DNA of 64,000 nt from TMP-24 sp046348855 (lineage in GTDB: Bacteria > Pseudomonadota > Alphaproteobacteria > Rhodobacterales > Rhodobacteraceae): contig JAXMDK010000015.1 of NCBI GenBank assembly GCA_046348855.1, positions 59,315 to 123,314 on the forward strand, written 5' to 3'. Shown one piece after another: positions 52,340 to 61,103 of the stretch (position 1 is the stretch's first letter; each line of letters begins with the position of its first letter). A program made the position numbers and the translations under genes. The notes beneath the pieces are model-generated. The model searched no databases. It was not told the origin of the DNA and was given only the letters and a program-made list of their open reading frames with translations.

Positions 52340-52534
52340 TTGCCACCTATAGACGGTGGCCGATGGTCGCCCACTACATATAGGAAAATCACTTTGCATA
52401 TCCAGGGCTGCGTCCTTCAGGAAACCCTGCAAAGGCCTTGAACAAAAAGCTGTTTTCGGCTTTTGGCACCCGTGCTATCCTTGTGGGCAAATCAGTTAGC
52501 CCGGGCATAAGATCCGGGACGAGGCAGTAGGCAA

Positions 52535-54514
52535 GTGGCAGTGAATTTCGCCAATATCCGGCGGTGCATAGGCTTTGCATGGGGCACGATGGTTCTGGCG
52601 TTCGCGCTGGTGCTGTTCCCCTTGGGATTGCTGGCGGCACCCTATGCCGATTGCGTGATCGACGCCCGGACCGGCGAGGTCTTGCGCGCCACCAACGCCG
52701 ATGCCCGCCTGCATCCGGCCTCGCTGACCAAGATGATGACGCTCTACATCGCGTTTCAGGCGATCGAGCATGGGGAAATCTCGCTCGACACCATGGTCAC
52801 GGTGTCGAAGTTCGCCGCCAGCCAGCCGCCGTCGCGCCTGGGCCTGCGGCCGGGCCAGCAGATCGCGCTGCGCTATCTGATCCGTGCGGCAGCAATCAAG
52901 TCGGCCAACGATGCGGCCGCCGCCATTGGTGATGCCATCGAGGGCAATCGCGACGCTTTCGCGGCCCGGATGAACCGCACCGCCAAGGCCTTGGGCATGA
53001 CCCGCACTACCTTCCGCAACCCCAACGGCCTGACCGCCGACGGGCACCTGTCGACGGCGCGCGACATGACCACGCTCGGCCGGCGGCTGTTCTACGATTT
53101 TCCCCAGTATTACAGCCTGTTCTCGCGGCGGACAGCGGATGCCGGGGTGGCGCAGGTCGCTTCGACCAACCGCCGGTTCCTCGACAGCTACGAAGGCGCC
53201 GACGGGATCAAGACCGGCTACACCGTTCCGGCGGGCTTCAACCTTGTCGCCTCGGCGCAGCGTGGCGACGTGCGCATCATCGCCGCCATCTTCGGCGGCA
53301 CCTCGACCGCCATGCGCAACCAGCGGATGGCGCAGCTACTCGACCTTGGCTTCAGCAAGGCGCCGGGCCGCGCCACGGTGCAGAAGCCGCCGGCCATTGC
53401 CTATGACGCCACCGCCCACGGTTCGGGCGGTGCGGTCCAGGTGGCCGAGGCCGATACCGGAGATGCGCCGCTGACCGACGATTCGATGGCTGAAGCCGTG
53501 GCCAGCTCGGTCAAGACCGATGCGCCGCCTGCCGGCAAGACGATCCGCCTGAATACGGCGGTTGCCCAAAGCGAATTGCCGCCGATGAAGGGCGCGGCCC
53601 AGCCGGACGCCGGGACCGAAGTTGCCGCCGCCGACACTGCCGACAACGTCGATGAATCGATTGTCGAGGATGGTGCGGCGATGGCGAACGGCACCGATGC
53701 CCTGACCGCCAGCATGCAGGACACCATCGCCCAGGCGGTGCAGGAAGCCCAGGCCGAACCCGCGCCCGAGGCGCAGGGCTTCGCGCAGACCGCCAAGCCG
53801 CAGCCTGAAACGCTGGCGCTGGCCGCGGCGGCGCAGGAGGATGCGGCGGCCACCGACCCTGCCGCCCCGGCGCCGGCCGACATGCCGGCCATGGCGGCGC
53901 TGGCACAGTCGGTGATGCCGGTCCTGCACCACAATGCACCCGCCGACGCATCCGCCGCGCCGACGGTGGAACCGGCAGTCGTTCAACCCGCGCCGGTTCA
54001 GCTTGCCGATGCGGCGGGCGACGTCGCCGCGCCGCTGTCCGCCCCGCCGGCCCTGGCCGACGCGGGCGACGCCGGTGGGATGCAGGCGTTGCCCACCGCG
54101 CTGCCGTCCGTGCCCGCCGCGCCGCAGATGGCCGCCGCCGCCCCGGCCCAGGAGGCGCCCCAGTCGCCTGACGCCGCGCCGGTCGAGCCGGCCAAGCCGA
54201 CCATCGTTCTGGCGTCGGCCGCCGCCGCCAGCCCCGCGCCCGAAGATCTTGAGGTCGTCACCCGGGTCTCGACCTCGGGCGGGCGCGAATGGGGGATCAA
54301 TGTCGGCACCTTCTCGTCGCGCTACAACGCCGAGAAGCAGTTGTTGCAGACCGCGCTGGTCGAGATGGAATCCCTGAACGACGCGCTCCGCAAGGTGACG
54401 CAGCGCAAGGGCGCGTTCGATGCCAATTTCGTCGGCATGACCGAGGCCAGCGCCGAACAGGCTTGCCAGCGGCTCGCGGCACGGGGAACCGACTGCAAGG
54501 TGCTGAGCCCGTAA
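52535..54514 (+). CDS. D-alanyl-D-alanine carboxypeptidase with C-terminal SPOR domain
   Basis: A 659-residue secreted penicillin-binding protein (class C, DacF/DacD type). It starts at GTG 52535 and has a signal peptide (residues about 12-35). Catalytic motifs are SLTK in HPASLTKMMTLYIAFQ, SAN in AIKSANDAAAAIGD and KTG in DGIKTGYTVPAGFNLVASA. A disordered Ala/Pro-rich linker of about 300 residues follows, then a SPOR domain (WGINVGTFSSRYNAEKQL to RGTDCKVLS) that binds denuded glycan at the division site. It trims pentapeptides in the wall. The 195 bp before it hold only structured, AT-rich leader sequence. Confidence 0.93.
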   Translation: MAVNFANIRRCIGFAWGTMVLAFALVLFPLGLLAAPYADCVIDARTGEVLRATNADARLHPASLTKMMTLYIAFQAIEHGEISLDTMVTVSKFAASQPPSRLGLRPGQQIALRYLIRAAAIKSANDAAAAIGDAIEGNRDAFAARMNRTAKALGMTRTTFRNPNGLTADGHLSTARDMTTLGRRLFYDFPQYYSLFSRRTADAGVAQVASTNRRFLDSYEGADGIKTGYTVPAGFNLVASAQRGDVRIIAAIFGGTSTAMRNQRMAQLLDLGFSKAPGRATVQKPPAIAYDATAHGSGGAVQVAEADTGDAPLTDDSMAEAVASSVKTDAPPAGKTIRLNTAVAQSELPPMKGAAQPDAGTEVAAADTADNVDESIVEDGAAMANGTDALTASMQDTIAQAVQEAQAEPAPEAQGFAQTAKPQPETLALAAAAQEDAAATDPAAPAPADMPAMAALAQSVMPVLHHNAPADASAAPTVEPAVVQPAPVQLADAAGDVAAPLSAPPALADAGDAGGMQALPTALPSVPAAPQMAAAAPAQEAPQSPDAAPVEPAKPTIVLASAAAASPAPEDLEVVTRVSTSGGREWGINVGTFSSRYNAEKQLLQTALVEMESLNDALRKVTQRKGAFDANFVGMTEASAEQACQRLAARGTDCKVLSP

Positions 54515-54523
54515 GGGCCACGA

Positions 54524-54682
54524 TCAGGGTTGAGGCTTGTCGTCCCAGCGGTCGTCGAGGATGCGGCGGGCGTCGCCTTCCGGGTCGTCATACTGCCGGG
54601 TGCGCAGCGCCCACAGGAACGCCGCAAGCCCGATCCCGCCAAGCAGCAGCGAAACCGGGATCAGGATGGCCAGGGTATCCAT
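54524..54682 (-). CDS. ccoS: cbb3 oxidase assembly protein CcoS (52 residues)
   Basis: A 52-residue protein with a single N-terminal membrane helix (MDTLAILIPVSLLLGGIGLAAF) and the CcoS signature FLWALRTRQYDDPEGDARRIL; an acidic tail follows. CcoS is needed for insertion of cofactors into cbb3 oxidase. It is the last gene of ccoG-H-I-S, 10 bp after the ccoI stop, and AGGAA precedes its ATG. Confidence 0.92.
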   Translation of the reverse strand: MDTLAILIPVSLLLGGIGLAAFLWALRTRQYDDPEGDARRILDDRWDDKPQP

Positions 54683-54692
54683 GTAACGATTC

Positions 54693-56885
54693 CTACTTGA
54701 GCCGCAGGGCGTTCAGCGTGACGGTCAGCGACGAGGTCGACATGGCCAGCGCCGCGATCAAGGGTGTGGCCAGACCGACCAGCGCCACCGGAACCGCCAC
54801 CCCATTATAGGCCAGCGACAGGGCGAAGTTCTGCTTGATTCGCCGCCGCGCCTGCACGGCGATGCGGCGGGCGTCGGCAATGGGGGCCATATCCTGCCCC
54901 AGAAGCACGATGTCGGACGCCACCCGCGCCGCGTCGAGTGCCGACGAAGGCGAGATCGACACATGCGCGGCGGCCAGCGCCACCGTGTCGTTCAGCCCGT
55001 CGCCGACCATAAGAACCCGATGCCCGGCGCGTGTCTCGGCCTCGATCACCGCAGCCTTTTCGGCCGGCAGCATGCCGGAGCGCCAGTCGGCAATGCCCAG
55101 ATCGGCCGCCAGACGGGCGACCGGGGCTTCGCTGTCGCCCGACAGAAGCATGACCCGAAGGCCCGCCGCGCCAAGCGCCTCGACCGTCGCGCGCGCGCCC
55201 GGCCGGATGCGGTCGGAAAAGCGGAACTCGACGGGGGCTTTGTCGCCGACCTTCAGCCAGGTCGCGGTTTCACCACCCGCCTGCGCGTCTAGCCAGGCCG
55301 CCCGGCCCAGCCGGACCGTTTGCCGCGCCAGTCGCCCTTCAACGCCGAAGCCCGGCCGTTCCGACAGGTCGGTGACGGGGGCCGGGGCCAGCCCACGGTC
55401 GGCCACCGCCTCGGCCAGCGCGCGGGCCAAGGGATGCGACGATGCGGCGGCCAGCGCGGCGGCGATAGACAGGTCGTCTTCGCCGATGCTTTCAAGCCCG
55501 ACCGCCCGGGGCAGGCCCAGCGTCAGCGTTCCGGTCTTGTCGAAGACCACGGTGTCCACTTCCGCCAGCCGTTCCAGCGCGGTGCCGTCCTTGATGAGCA
55601 GGCCCCTGCGAAAGAGCCGGCCCGAGGCCGAGGTGACCACCGACGGAACCGCCAGGGCAAGGGCACAGGGGCAGGTGATGATCAGCACCGCTGCCGCGAC
55701 GTTGATCGCCAGCCGGACATCGCCGCCGGTGTGGATCATCCAGCCGATGAAGGACGACAGCGCCAGTACATGCACTGCTGGCGAATAGCGCCGCGCCATG
55801 CGGTCGGCCAGTGACATATAGCGGTTCTTGGTGCTTTCGGCGATGGCGACCAGATCGGCCAGCCGGTGCAGCGACGATTCGCGGCCCGCCGCCGTCACCC
55901 GCACAGTCAGGGGGCCGGTCAGGTTGATCTCGCCGGCGCTGACGGCGGTGCCGGCGGTCGCGGGTTCCGGCAGCGTCTCGCCGGTCAAGAGCGACCGGTC
56001 CAGTTCCGACCGGCCTTCGGTCACCACCCCGTCGACCGGCATCCGCGCGCCGGGCCGGACCAGGACCAGATCGCCGGGCGCAATCTCGGCCAGCGGCACC
56101 AGCAGTTCTTGCCCATCGCGCAGCCGCACCGCGCGCGGCACTTCCAGCGCCGCCAGTTCCTCGGCCGCGGACCGCGCCGCCGCCCGGCTGCGGTAATCGA
56201 GATAGCGCCCGATCAGCAGGAAAAAGCACAGCGACACCGCGCCATCGAAATAGGCATGTTCGCCGCCCTTGATCGTCTCGAACAGCGAAATCGCCGACGA
56301 CAGGATCAGCGCCAGCGAAATCGGCACGTCCATTCCCAGCCGCCGCGCCCGGATCGACGCCAGCGCCGAGGCAAAGAACGGCTGGCCGGCAAAGGCCAGG
56401 GTGGGCAGGGCGATCATCGCGCTGATCCAGTGGAACAGGTCGCGGGTCGCGGCCTCGGCCCCCGACCAGATCGCCACCGACAAGAGCATGATGTTCATCA
56501 TCGCGAACCCGGCGACCCCCAGCCGCATCAGCAGGTCGCGCCCGCGTCGCTCGCTTTCGGTGGTCGACAGCAGTGCCGGGTCAAGCTCATGCGCGGCGAT
56601 GCCGGCGGCGGCCAGCGCGTCGATCAGATGGTCGGGCAGAACCTCGGGCCCGGCGGTCACGCTGGCGCGCTTCTGAGTGAGGTTGATGCGGGCGGCGCTG
56701 ACCCCCGGCACGGCCAGCAGGGTGCGTTCGGCCAGCGTCATGCCGGCCGCGTCCGTCAGCCCCGGCACCGACAGGACCAGCCCGGCCGAGGCCGCGCGCC
56801 TGCGGCTTTCGGCCAGCGCCTCGGTCGCCGGCAGGGCGATGCAGGCAGGGCAGGCGGAAAGCGGTGTGGCTTCGGCTAGGCCCAT
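54693..56885 (-). CDS. ccoI: Copper-translocating P1B-ATPase for cbb3 oxidase assembly
   Basis: A 730-residue P-type ATPase that supplies copper for the CcoN centre. It has the membrane CPC motif in LIITCPCALALAVPS, the phosphorylation site FDKTGTLTLG, TGES-type LLTGETLPEP, SSHPLARALAEA and the hinge MVGDGLNDTVALAAAHVSI. An HMA-like domain (about residues 35-95) has lost its MxCxxC: the loop reads VPGLTDAAGMTLAE. A different pair of cysteines (SACPACIALP, residues 12-15) lies at the extreme N-terminus. It follows ccoH by 4 bp. Confidence 0.94.
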   Translation of the reverse strand: MGLAEATPLSACPACIALPATEALAESRRRAASAGLVLSVPGLTDAAGMTLAERTLLAVPGVSAARINLTQKRASVTAGPEVLPDHLIDALAAAGIAAHELDPALLSTTESERRGRDLLMRLGVAGFAMMNIMLLSVAIWSGAEAATRDLFHWISAMIALPTLAFAGQPFFASALASIRARRLGMDVPISLALILSSAISLFETIKGGEHAYFDGAVSLCFFLLIGRYLDYRSRAAARSAAEELAALEVPRAVRLRDGQELLVPLAEIAPGDLVLVRPGARMPVDGVVTEGRSELDRSLLTGETLPEPATAGTAVSAGEINLTGPLTVRVTAAGRESSLHRLADLVAIAESTKNRYMSLADRMARRYSPAVHVLALSSFIGWMIHTGGDVRLAINVAAAVLIITCPCALALAVPSVVTSASGRLFRRGLLIKDGTALERLAEVDTVVFDKTGTLTLGLPRAVGLESIGEDDLSIAAALAAASSHPLARALAEAVADRGLAPAPVTDLSERPGFGVEGRLARQTVRLGRAAWLDAQAGGETATWLKVGDKAPVEFRFSDRIRPGARATVEALGAAGLRVMLLSGDSEAPVARLAADLGIADWRSGMLPAEKAAVIEAETRAGHRVLMVGDGLNDTVALAAAHVSISPSSALDAARVASDIVLLGQDMAPIADARRIAVQARRRIKQNFALSLAYNGVAVPVALVGLATPLIAALAMSTSSLTVTLNALRLK

Positions 56886-56889
56886 GGTC

Positions 56890-57345
56890 CTATCCCTTGA
56901 CGATCAGATCCAGGCGCTGGCTGAACAGGGTGCCGTCGTCGGCGTGGGCGGTCAGCAGGATCATCCACTTGCCCGGCGCCAGCCCGGCCGGGGCCGAATA
57001 GATGCCGTCGGCATAGGTGAAGTCGGGCGTGATGTCATTGGCCGTCTCGGTCGGTCGGCCGACGGTGGCGGTCACGTCGCGGACCTTGACCGGCGCGCCG
57101 GCCCGGTCGCGGAAGGCCAGCGTCAGCTTGCCGTCGGCGTAGCCGTGGGTCAGCGTCCAGCCAAGCGCCAGCTGCGCCCGCTTCTCGGCGTTGAAATCCT
57201 GCGAGGCGACATAGGAATTCTCGACATCGAGGCCGGGGAAGGTGCTGACCGCCTTGACCGCCAAGAGGATGTTGACCGCGATGATGATCGCAAAGGCCGA
57301 GACGATGATGGCCAGAACCTTGCGTCCGGTCAGTTCGCGCGTCAT
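56890..57345 (-). CDS. ccoH: FixH/CcoH family protein
   Basis: A 151-residue protein with one membrane helix (residues about 9-31, KVLAIIVSAFAIIIAVNILLA) and a periplasmic beta-rich domain starting NSYVASQDFNAEKRAQLALGW, the typical FixH motif. It assists maturation of cbb3 oxidase. The start ATG 57345 abuts the ccoG stop. Confidence 0.93.
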   Translation of the reverse strand: MTRELTGRKVLAIIVSAFAIIIAVNILLAVKAVSTFPGLDVENSYVASQDFNAEKRAQLALGWTLTHGYADGKLTLAFRDRAGAPVKVRDVTATVGRPTETANDITPDFTYADGIYSAPAGLAPGKWMILLTAHADDGTLFSQRLDLIVKG

Positions 57346-57346
57346 G

Positions 57347-58786
57347 TCATTTCCCCTTGCCGTTGAAGACCGTGTCATAGGCGACACGGTCGGTCGTCCC
57401 CGGGGTCAGGTCCACCACCCAGATCCGCAGATCGACCCGGCCGGCCTGCGCCCCCTTGCTGCCGGGTGCGGCGGTGACATAGACGCGCTGGGTCACGGTT
57501 GCGTCGGCGGGCACCTCGACCACGGTCTGATCCTTGCCCTCCAGCGACAGTTGAAGCGGATCCTCGGCGGTCACCGAGATGTGGAAGGGCCGCGCCTCGC
57601 CATGCTTGTTGTGCAGGCGCACTTCGTAGGTGTTGCGGATCGTGCCATCGGCCAGCGTGACATAAAGCGGGTTGCGGACCGGCGTGACGTTGACCCCGAT
57701 GGGCGAGCGCAGGAACAGCGCGACGATCATCCCGACACCGATCCCGCCCCAGAGCGCAGTGTAAAGCAGGGTCCGCGGCCGGAAGATATGCTTCCAGACG
57801 TTTTTCGGATGGCCGCCGGCGCGTTCGGATACTTCGTCCTTCAGCGCCATGTAGCTGATCAGGCCGCGCGGCTTGTCGATGCGGTCCATCACCTCGTCGC
57901 AGGCGTCGATGCACAGCGCACAAGTGATGCACTCCATCTGCTGGCCCTTGCGGATGTCGATGCCCATCGGGCAGACGTTGACGCAGGCCAGGCAGTCGAT
58001 GCAGTCGCCCTGCCGCTCCAGGGTCTCGTCCTCGATCTTGCGCAGCTTGCCGCGCGGCTCACCCCGCCAGTCGCGGTAGGCGACGGTCAGCGTGTCTTCG
58101 TCCATCATTGCCGCCTGGATGCGCGGCCAGGGGCAGGCATAGATGCAGATCTGCTCGCGGGCGACGCCGCCGAAGAAGAAGGTGGTAAAGGTCAGGATGC
58201 CCATGGTGATGTAGGCGACTGGATGGGCGGTTCCATGGATCAGGTTCACCAGAAGCGTCGGCGCATCGGTGAAATAGAAGATCCAGGCGCCGCCGGTCGC
58301 CAGCCCGATCAGCAGCCACACCGTCCACTTCACCGCCCGCAGCCAGACCTTCCGGGCGTCCCATTTCTGATGGTAGAGCCGCACCCGCGCATTGCGGTCG
58401 CCTTCGATCCATCGTTCGACCAGGATGAACAGGTCGGTCCACACCGTCTGCGGGCAGGCATAGCCGCACCAGACCCGGCCAAGCGCCGAAGTGAAAAGAA
58501 AGAGACCCAGCCCGGCCATGATCAGAAGCCCGGCGACGAAATAGAATTCGTCGGGCCAGATCTCGATCATGAAGAAGAAGAACCGCCGCGTGGACAGGTC
58601 GACCAGCACGGCCTGATGCGGCAGTTCCGGCCCGCGGTCCCACCGAAGCCAGGGCAATATGTAATAGATGCCCAGGGTCACCGCCATGATGACCCATTTC
58701 AGGTTGCGGAACCGGCCCTTCACCCGGCGCGGGAATACGGGTTCGCGCGCCGCATAGAGGGACGGGGGTGTTTCACTGGAGGTCAT
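57347..58786 (-). CDS. ccoG: cbb3 oxidase accessory protein CcoG (FixG/RdxA), polyferredoxin
   Basis: A 479-residue membrane protein. It has about five membrane helices, a cysteine motif WCGYACPQTVWTD, a second in CIYACPWPRIQ, and two 4Fe-4S sites (CIDCLACVNVCPMG and CITCALCIDACDEVMDR). The C-terminal domain is immunoglobulin-like. CcoG reduces copper for the CcoI route. Start ATG 58786. A perfect FNR-type palindrome lies 60 bp upstream (58847-58860), so the operon should be induced at low oxygen by FnrL. Confidence 0.95.
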   Translation of the reverse strand: MTSSETPPSLYAAREPVFPRRVKGRFRNLKWVIMAVTLGIYYILPWLRWDRGPELPHQAVLVDLSTRRFFFFMIEIWPDEFYFVAGLLIMAGLGLFLFTSALGRVWCGYACPQTVWTDLFILVERWIEGDRNARVRLYHQKWDARKVWLRAVKWTVWLLIGLATGGAWIFYFTDAPTLLVNLIHGTAHPVAYITMGILTFTTFFFGGVAREQICIYACPWPRIQAAMMDEDTLTVAYRDWRGEPRGKLRKIEDETLERQGDCIDCLACVNVCPMGIDIRKGQQMECITCALCIDACDEVMDRIDKPRGLISYMALKDEVSERAGGHPKNVWKHIFRPRTLLYTALWGGIGVGMIVALFLRSPIGVNVTPVRNPLYVTLADGTIRNTYEVRLHNKHGEARPFHISVTAEDPLQLSLEGKDQTVVEVPADATVTQRVYVTAAPGSKGAQAGRVDLRIWVVDLTPGTTDRVAYDTVFNGKGK

Positions 58787-58846
58787 GGCCGGAAGACCGT
58801 CTTTCTGTTCGCATCTTGTCCATATGCCCGGAAGCTGTCCACAACC

Positions 58847-58860
58847 TTGACCTAAGTCAA
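58847..58860. promoter_or_regulatory. FNR-type box upstream of ccoG
   Basis: TTGACCTAAGTCAA, perfectly symmetric half-sites TTGAC/GTCAA. If centred at -41.5 the start point is near 58812 and the -10 reads TATGGA on the minus strand, giving a 26-base leader: a standard class II FNR promoter. Confidence 0.8.
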
Positions 58861-59090
58861 CCGCCGTCGGCGGCGACGGGCAGGCCGGCCAGTGATTCCG
58901 AAGCCGGCCAGATGTGCGATGGATTGCCGGCAGGCACCATTGAACGAATTGTCACAGCCGGTCCCGCAAAAGTGACCATGCCCGGCGCCGGCAGCCCGAA
59001 AGGCTCTTGCCCCCGTCCACGCGCGGTATTTTCATCGGCTCCGGGGTGGTGCCGCGCCGCACCGGGCGTGGCCCTCGGGGAGGGACGGTC

Positions 59091-59771
59091 ATGGCGGACA
59101 AGCGACGCATTTCCGAGACGGTGGAGTTTTCGCCCGCCGAGATCGGCGCGCTGGCGCATCTCTATCGCGGCGAGGTCTATCGCAGCACGGTCTGGCGAAC
59201 CCGACTGGACACCACGACCAACTGGTCGGTGGTGACGCTGGGTGTTGCCCTGTCGATCACCTATTCCTCGCCCGGCGCTTCGCCCTTGCCGCTGTTGCTG
59301 GTGGGGATTCTCATCATGCTGTTCCTCGCGCTCGAGGCGCGTCGCTATCGCTATTTCAGCGTCTGGCGGGCCCGGTCGCGGTGGCTCGAGCGCAATTTCT
59401 ATGTCCGTATCCTTCAGGACGGCGACCTGCACACCGAGGAAGACTGGCAACAGGTGCTGGCCGAGGACTATCGCAACCCGCGCTACTATGTCAGCTACAC
59501 CATGGCCATCGCCCGCCGGGTGCGCAGCAACTACCTGTGGATCCTGCTGATCCAGACGATCGCCTATTGCGGCAAGATCATCGTCCATCCCTTTCCGGTC
59601 CAGAGCCTGGCCGGCTTCGTGCGCCGCGCCGACATCGGGCCGCTTCCGGGCGAACTGGTGCTGGCAACCGGCGCTTTCTATATTGCGGTCTGGATCGCAC
59701 TGGCGGTATGGGTAACGCTAAAGGACCGCGCCCGCATTCAAAGGCGGGGCGGCGTGCCGACGATGGGTTGA
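59091..59771 (+). CDS. Predicted integral membrane protein, DUF2270
   Basis: A 226-residue protein that opens with ISETVEFSPAEIGALAHLYRGEVYRSTVWRTRLDTTTNWSVVT, the hallmark of DUF2270. Four hydrophobic segments are seen: two after the start (about residues 45-85) and two near the end (about 150-170 and 192-215). The middle section (VWRARSRWLERNFYVRIL) is cytosolic and basic. GGGGAGGGA precedes the ATG. No function is established. It is divergent from ccoG. Confidence 0.85.
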   Translation: MADKRRISETVEFSPAEIGALAHLYRGEVYRSTVWRTRLDTTTNWSVVTLGVALSITYSSPGASPLPLLLVGILIMLFLALEARRYRYFSVWRARSRWLERNFYVRILQDGDLHTEEDWQQVLAEDYRNPRYYVSYTMAIARRVRSNYLWILLIQTIAYCGKIIVHPFPVQSLAGFVRRADIGPLPGELVLATGAFYIAVWIALAVWVTLKDRARIQRRGGVPTMG

Positions 59772-59910
59772 ATCGCGGCGTAGAAGTAAAAGGCCACCGG
59801 CTTCCCGAGGAAACGCGCGAACAGGACGGGATGCCGGTGGCGGCCTCTGGCTGAAGCCTCGGGCTGTGGTCACTCTGGCCCGGCCGCAGGGGCCTTGTCT
59901 TTGACCTGAA

Positions 59911-60783
59911 TCAAGCCGGCACAACTTGTTGCAGCGCCCATTTGCAGAAAGCTGCGACTGCCGGGCGCATATTGCCCTGCCGCGTCACCAGGAAATAGCC
60001 TTCGCGTTCGCTGTCCTCGTGCAAGAGTCTGAGTCGTCCCGCCGCTAGGTCGGCCTCGACAAAAGCACGCGCGATCACCGTCAGTCCCTGGCCGTCGCGC
60101 ACCGCATCGAGCAGCAGGCTGCCGGGCAGCGACAGGAAACCCGGCCCCTGGGGCACGACGCCGTGGCTTTCCATGTAGGCCGTCGCCTCGCTGGTCCCGA
60201 TTTCCTGCAGCCAAGGCAGTTTTGCCAGCGCCGCCATGTCGGTTGCCGCACCCGGCGGCACCAGCCGCGGGGAGGCGACCAGCACGACCGGCGTCCGTAG
60301 CAGCAGCCGCGCCTCGGCCCCCGGCCAGTGACCCTTGCCAAAGCGGATCGCCACGTCGGCCTGGGTGCCCAGCTCGCGCAGGTCCGGCGTGGGGTCCAGC
60401 ACCAGGTCGATGCCCGGATTGCGGCTGCGGAAATCCTGCAGCCGCCCCAGAAGCCAGCCGCCGGCGAAAGCATCGGTGGTGGTGATCCGCAAGGGCCGCG
60501 CGGCGTCGCGGTCCGTCAGTTCGACGATGGTGCGGGCGATCTGGCCGAATCCATCGGCCAGCGCCGTGGCCAGTTGTTGGCCGGCGGGCGTCAGCACCAG
60601 ACGCTTGCCGCGCCGGTCGACCAGCGACAAGCCGAGGTAGGATTCAAGTGACCGGATTTGCTGCGAAACGGCGGCATGGGTGACGCCGATCCGCGCCCCG
60701 GCTTGTTCGAGCGAATCCGCTTCGGCAAAGGCGCAGAAGGCGCGCAGGGCCGACAGCGGCGGCACGTCTCGCCAGCTTATCAT
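59911..60783 (-). CDS. LysR-family transcriptional regulator (GcvA-like)
   Basis: A 290-residue regulator with an N-terminal HTH (LSALRAFCAFAEADSLEQAGARIGVTHAAVSQQIRSLESYLGLSLVDR) and a substrate-binding domain starting PLRITTTDAFAGGWLLGRLQDFRSRNPGIDL. The recognition helix and VDRRGKRLVLTPAG resemble GcvA-type members. A perfect 8+7+8 inverted repeat overlaps its own start codon (60780-60802), implying autoregulation. A 50-residue gene starts 97 bp upstream in the opposite direction and is the obvious target candidate. Confidence 0.9.
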   Translation of the reverse strand: MISWRDVPPLSALRAFCAFAEADSLEQAGARIGVTHAAVSQQIRSLESYLGLSLVDRRGKRLVLTPAGQQLATALADGFGQIARTIVELTDRDAARPLRITTTDAFAGGWLLGRLQDFRSRNPGIDLVLDPTPDLRELGTQADVAIRFGKGHWPGAEARLLLRTPVVLVASPRLVPPGAATDMAALAKLPWLQEIGTSEATAYMESHGVVPQGPGFLSLPGSLLLDAVRDGQGLTVIARAFVEADLAAGRLRLLHEDSEREGYFLVTRQGNMRPAVAAFCKWALQQVVPA

Positions 60784-60802
60784 GTAATTTCACCTTACAT
60801 GA
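60780..60802. promoter_or_regulatory. LysR-type operator overlapping the regulator's start codon
   Basis: Arms TCATGTAA and TTACATGA are perfect complements around a 7-base centre. The core TAA-N7-TTA obeys the T-N11-A rule for LysR sites. The site lies between the regulator and the small divergent gene. Confidence 0.8.
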
Positions 60803-60879
60803 ACGAAATACTCCTGAGTCGCAGTGACCGGCATTTCAGGCCATATTGCAAGCATGAAACCCGAACCCCGGAGGGTAAA

Positions 60880-61032
60880 ATGTTAGATCTCATCGCAAGA
60901 AGCATGATGGCCGCCCTGGGTTTTGATCCGAAATGGACCGAACCCCGCGCTGCAAACCCGGACGACTGGGAACGCCTGCCGCCCCATTGGCGCGATCGCG
61001 TGCCGTCCCCGTTCGAGGACCGCGATCTCTGA
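60880..61032 (+). CDS. Small protein of unknown function (50 residues)
   Basis: A strong GGAGGG site 7 bp upstream, ATG 60880, and a terminator hairpin 20 bp after the stop argue that this is a real gene. The protein has a hydrophobic N-terminal helix (MLDLIARSMMAALGF) followed by a polar, proline- and tryptophan-rich tail (PDDWERLPPHWRDRVPSPFED). It is divergent from the LysR gene with its operator between. No family is recognised. Confidence 0.65.
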   Translation: MLDLIARSMMAALGFDPKWTEPRAANPDDWERLPPHWRDRVPSPFEDRDL

Positions 61033-61052
61033 GCGCGCCGCCCGCAAATCAA

Positions 61053-61079
61053 AAGGCCCCCGAGGTGATCGGGGGCCTT
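61053..61079. terminator. Bidirectional terminator between the small gene and ccoP
   Basis: An 11-bp perfect stem AAGGCCCCCGA/TCGGGGGCCTT with a GGTGA loop. TTT-containing sequence follows on the plus strand and TTTT on the minus strand, so it can end both convergent transcripts, including the ccoNOQP operon. Confidence 0.85.
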
Positions 61080-61103
61080 CGGTCTTTCGCCTTTTGGCCG
61101 GCG

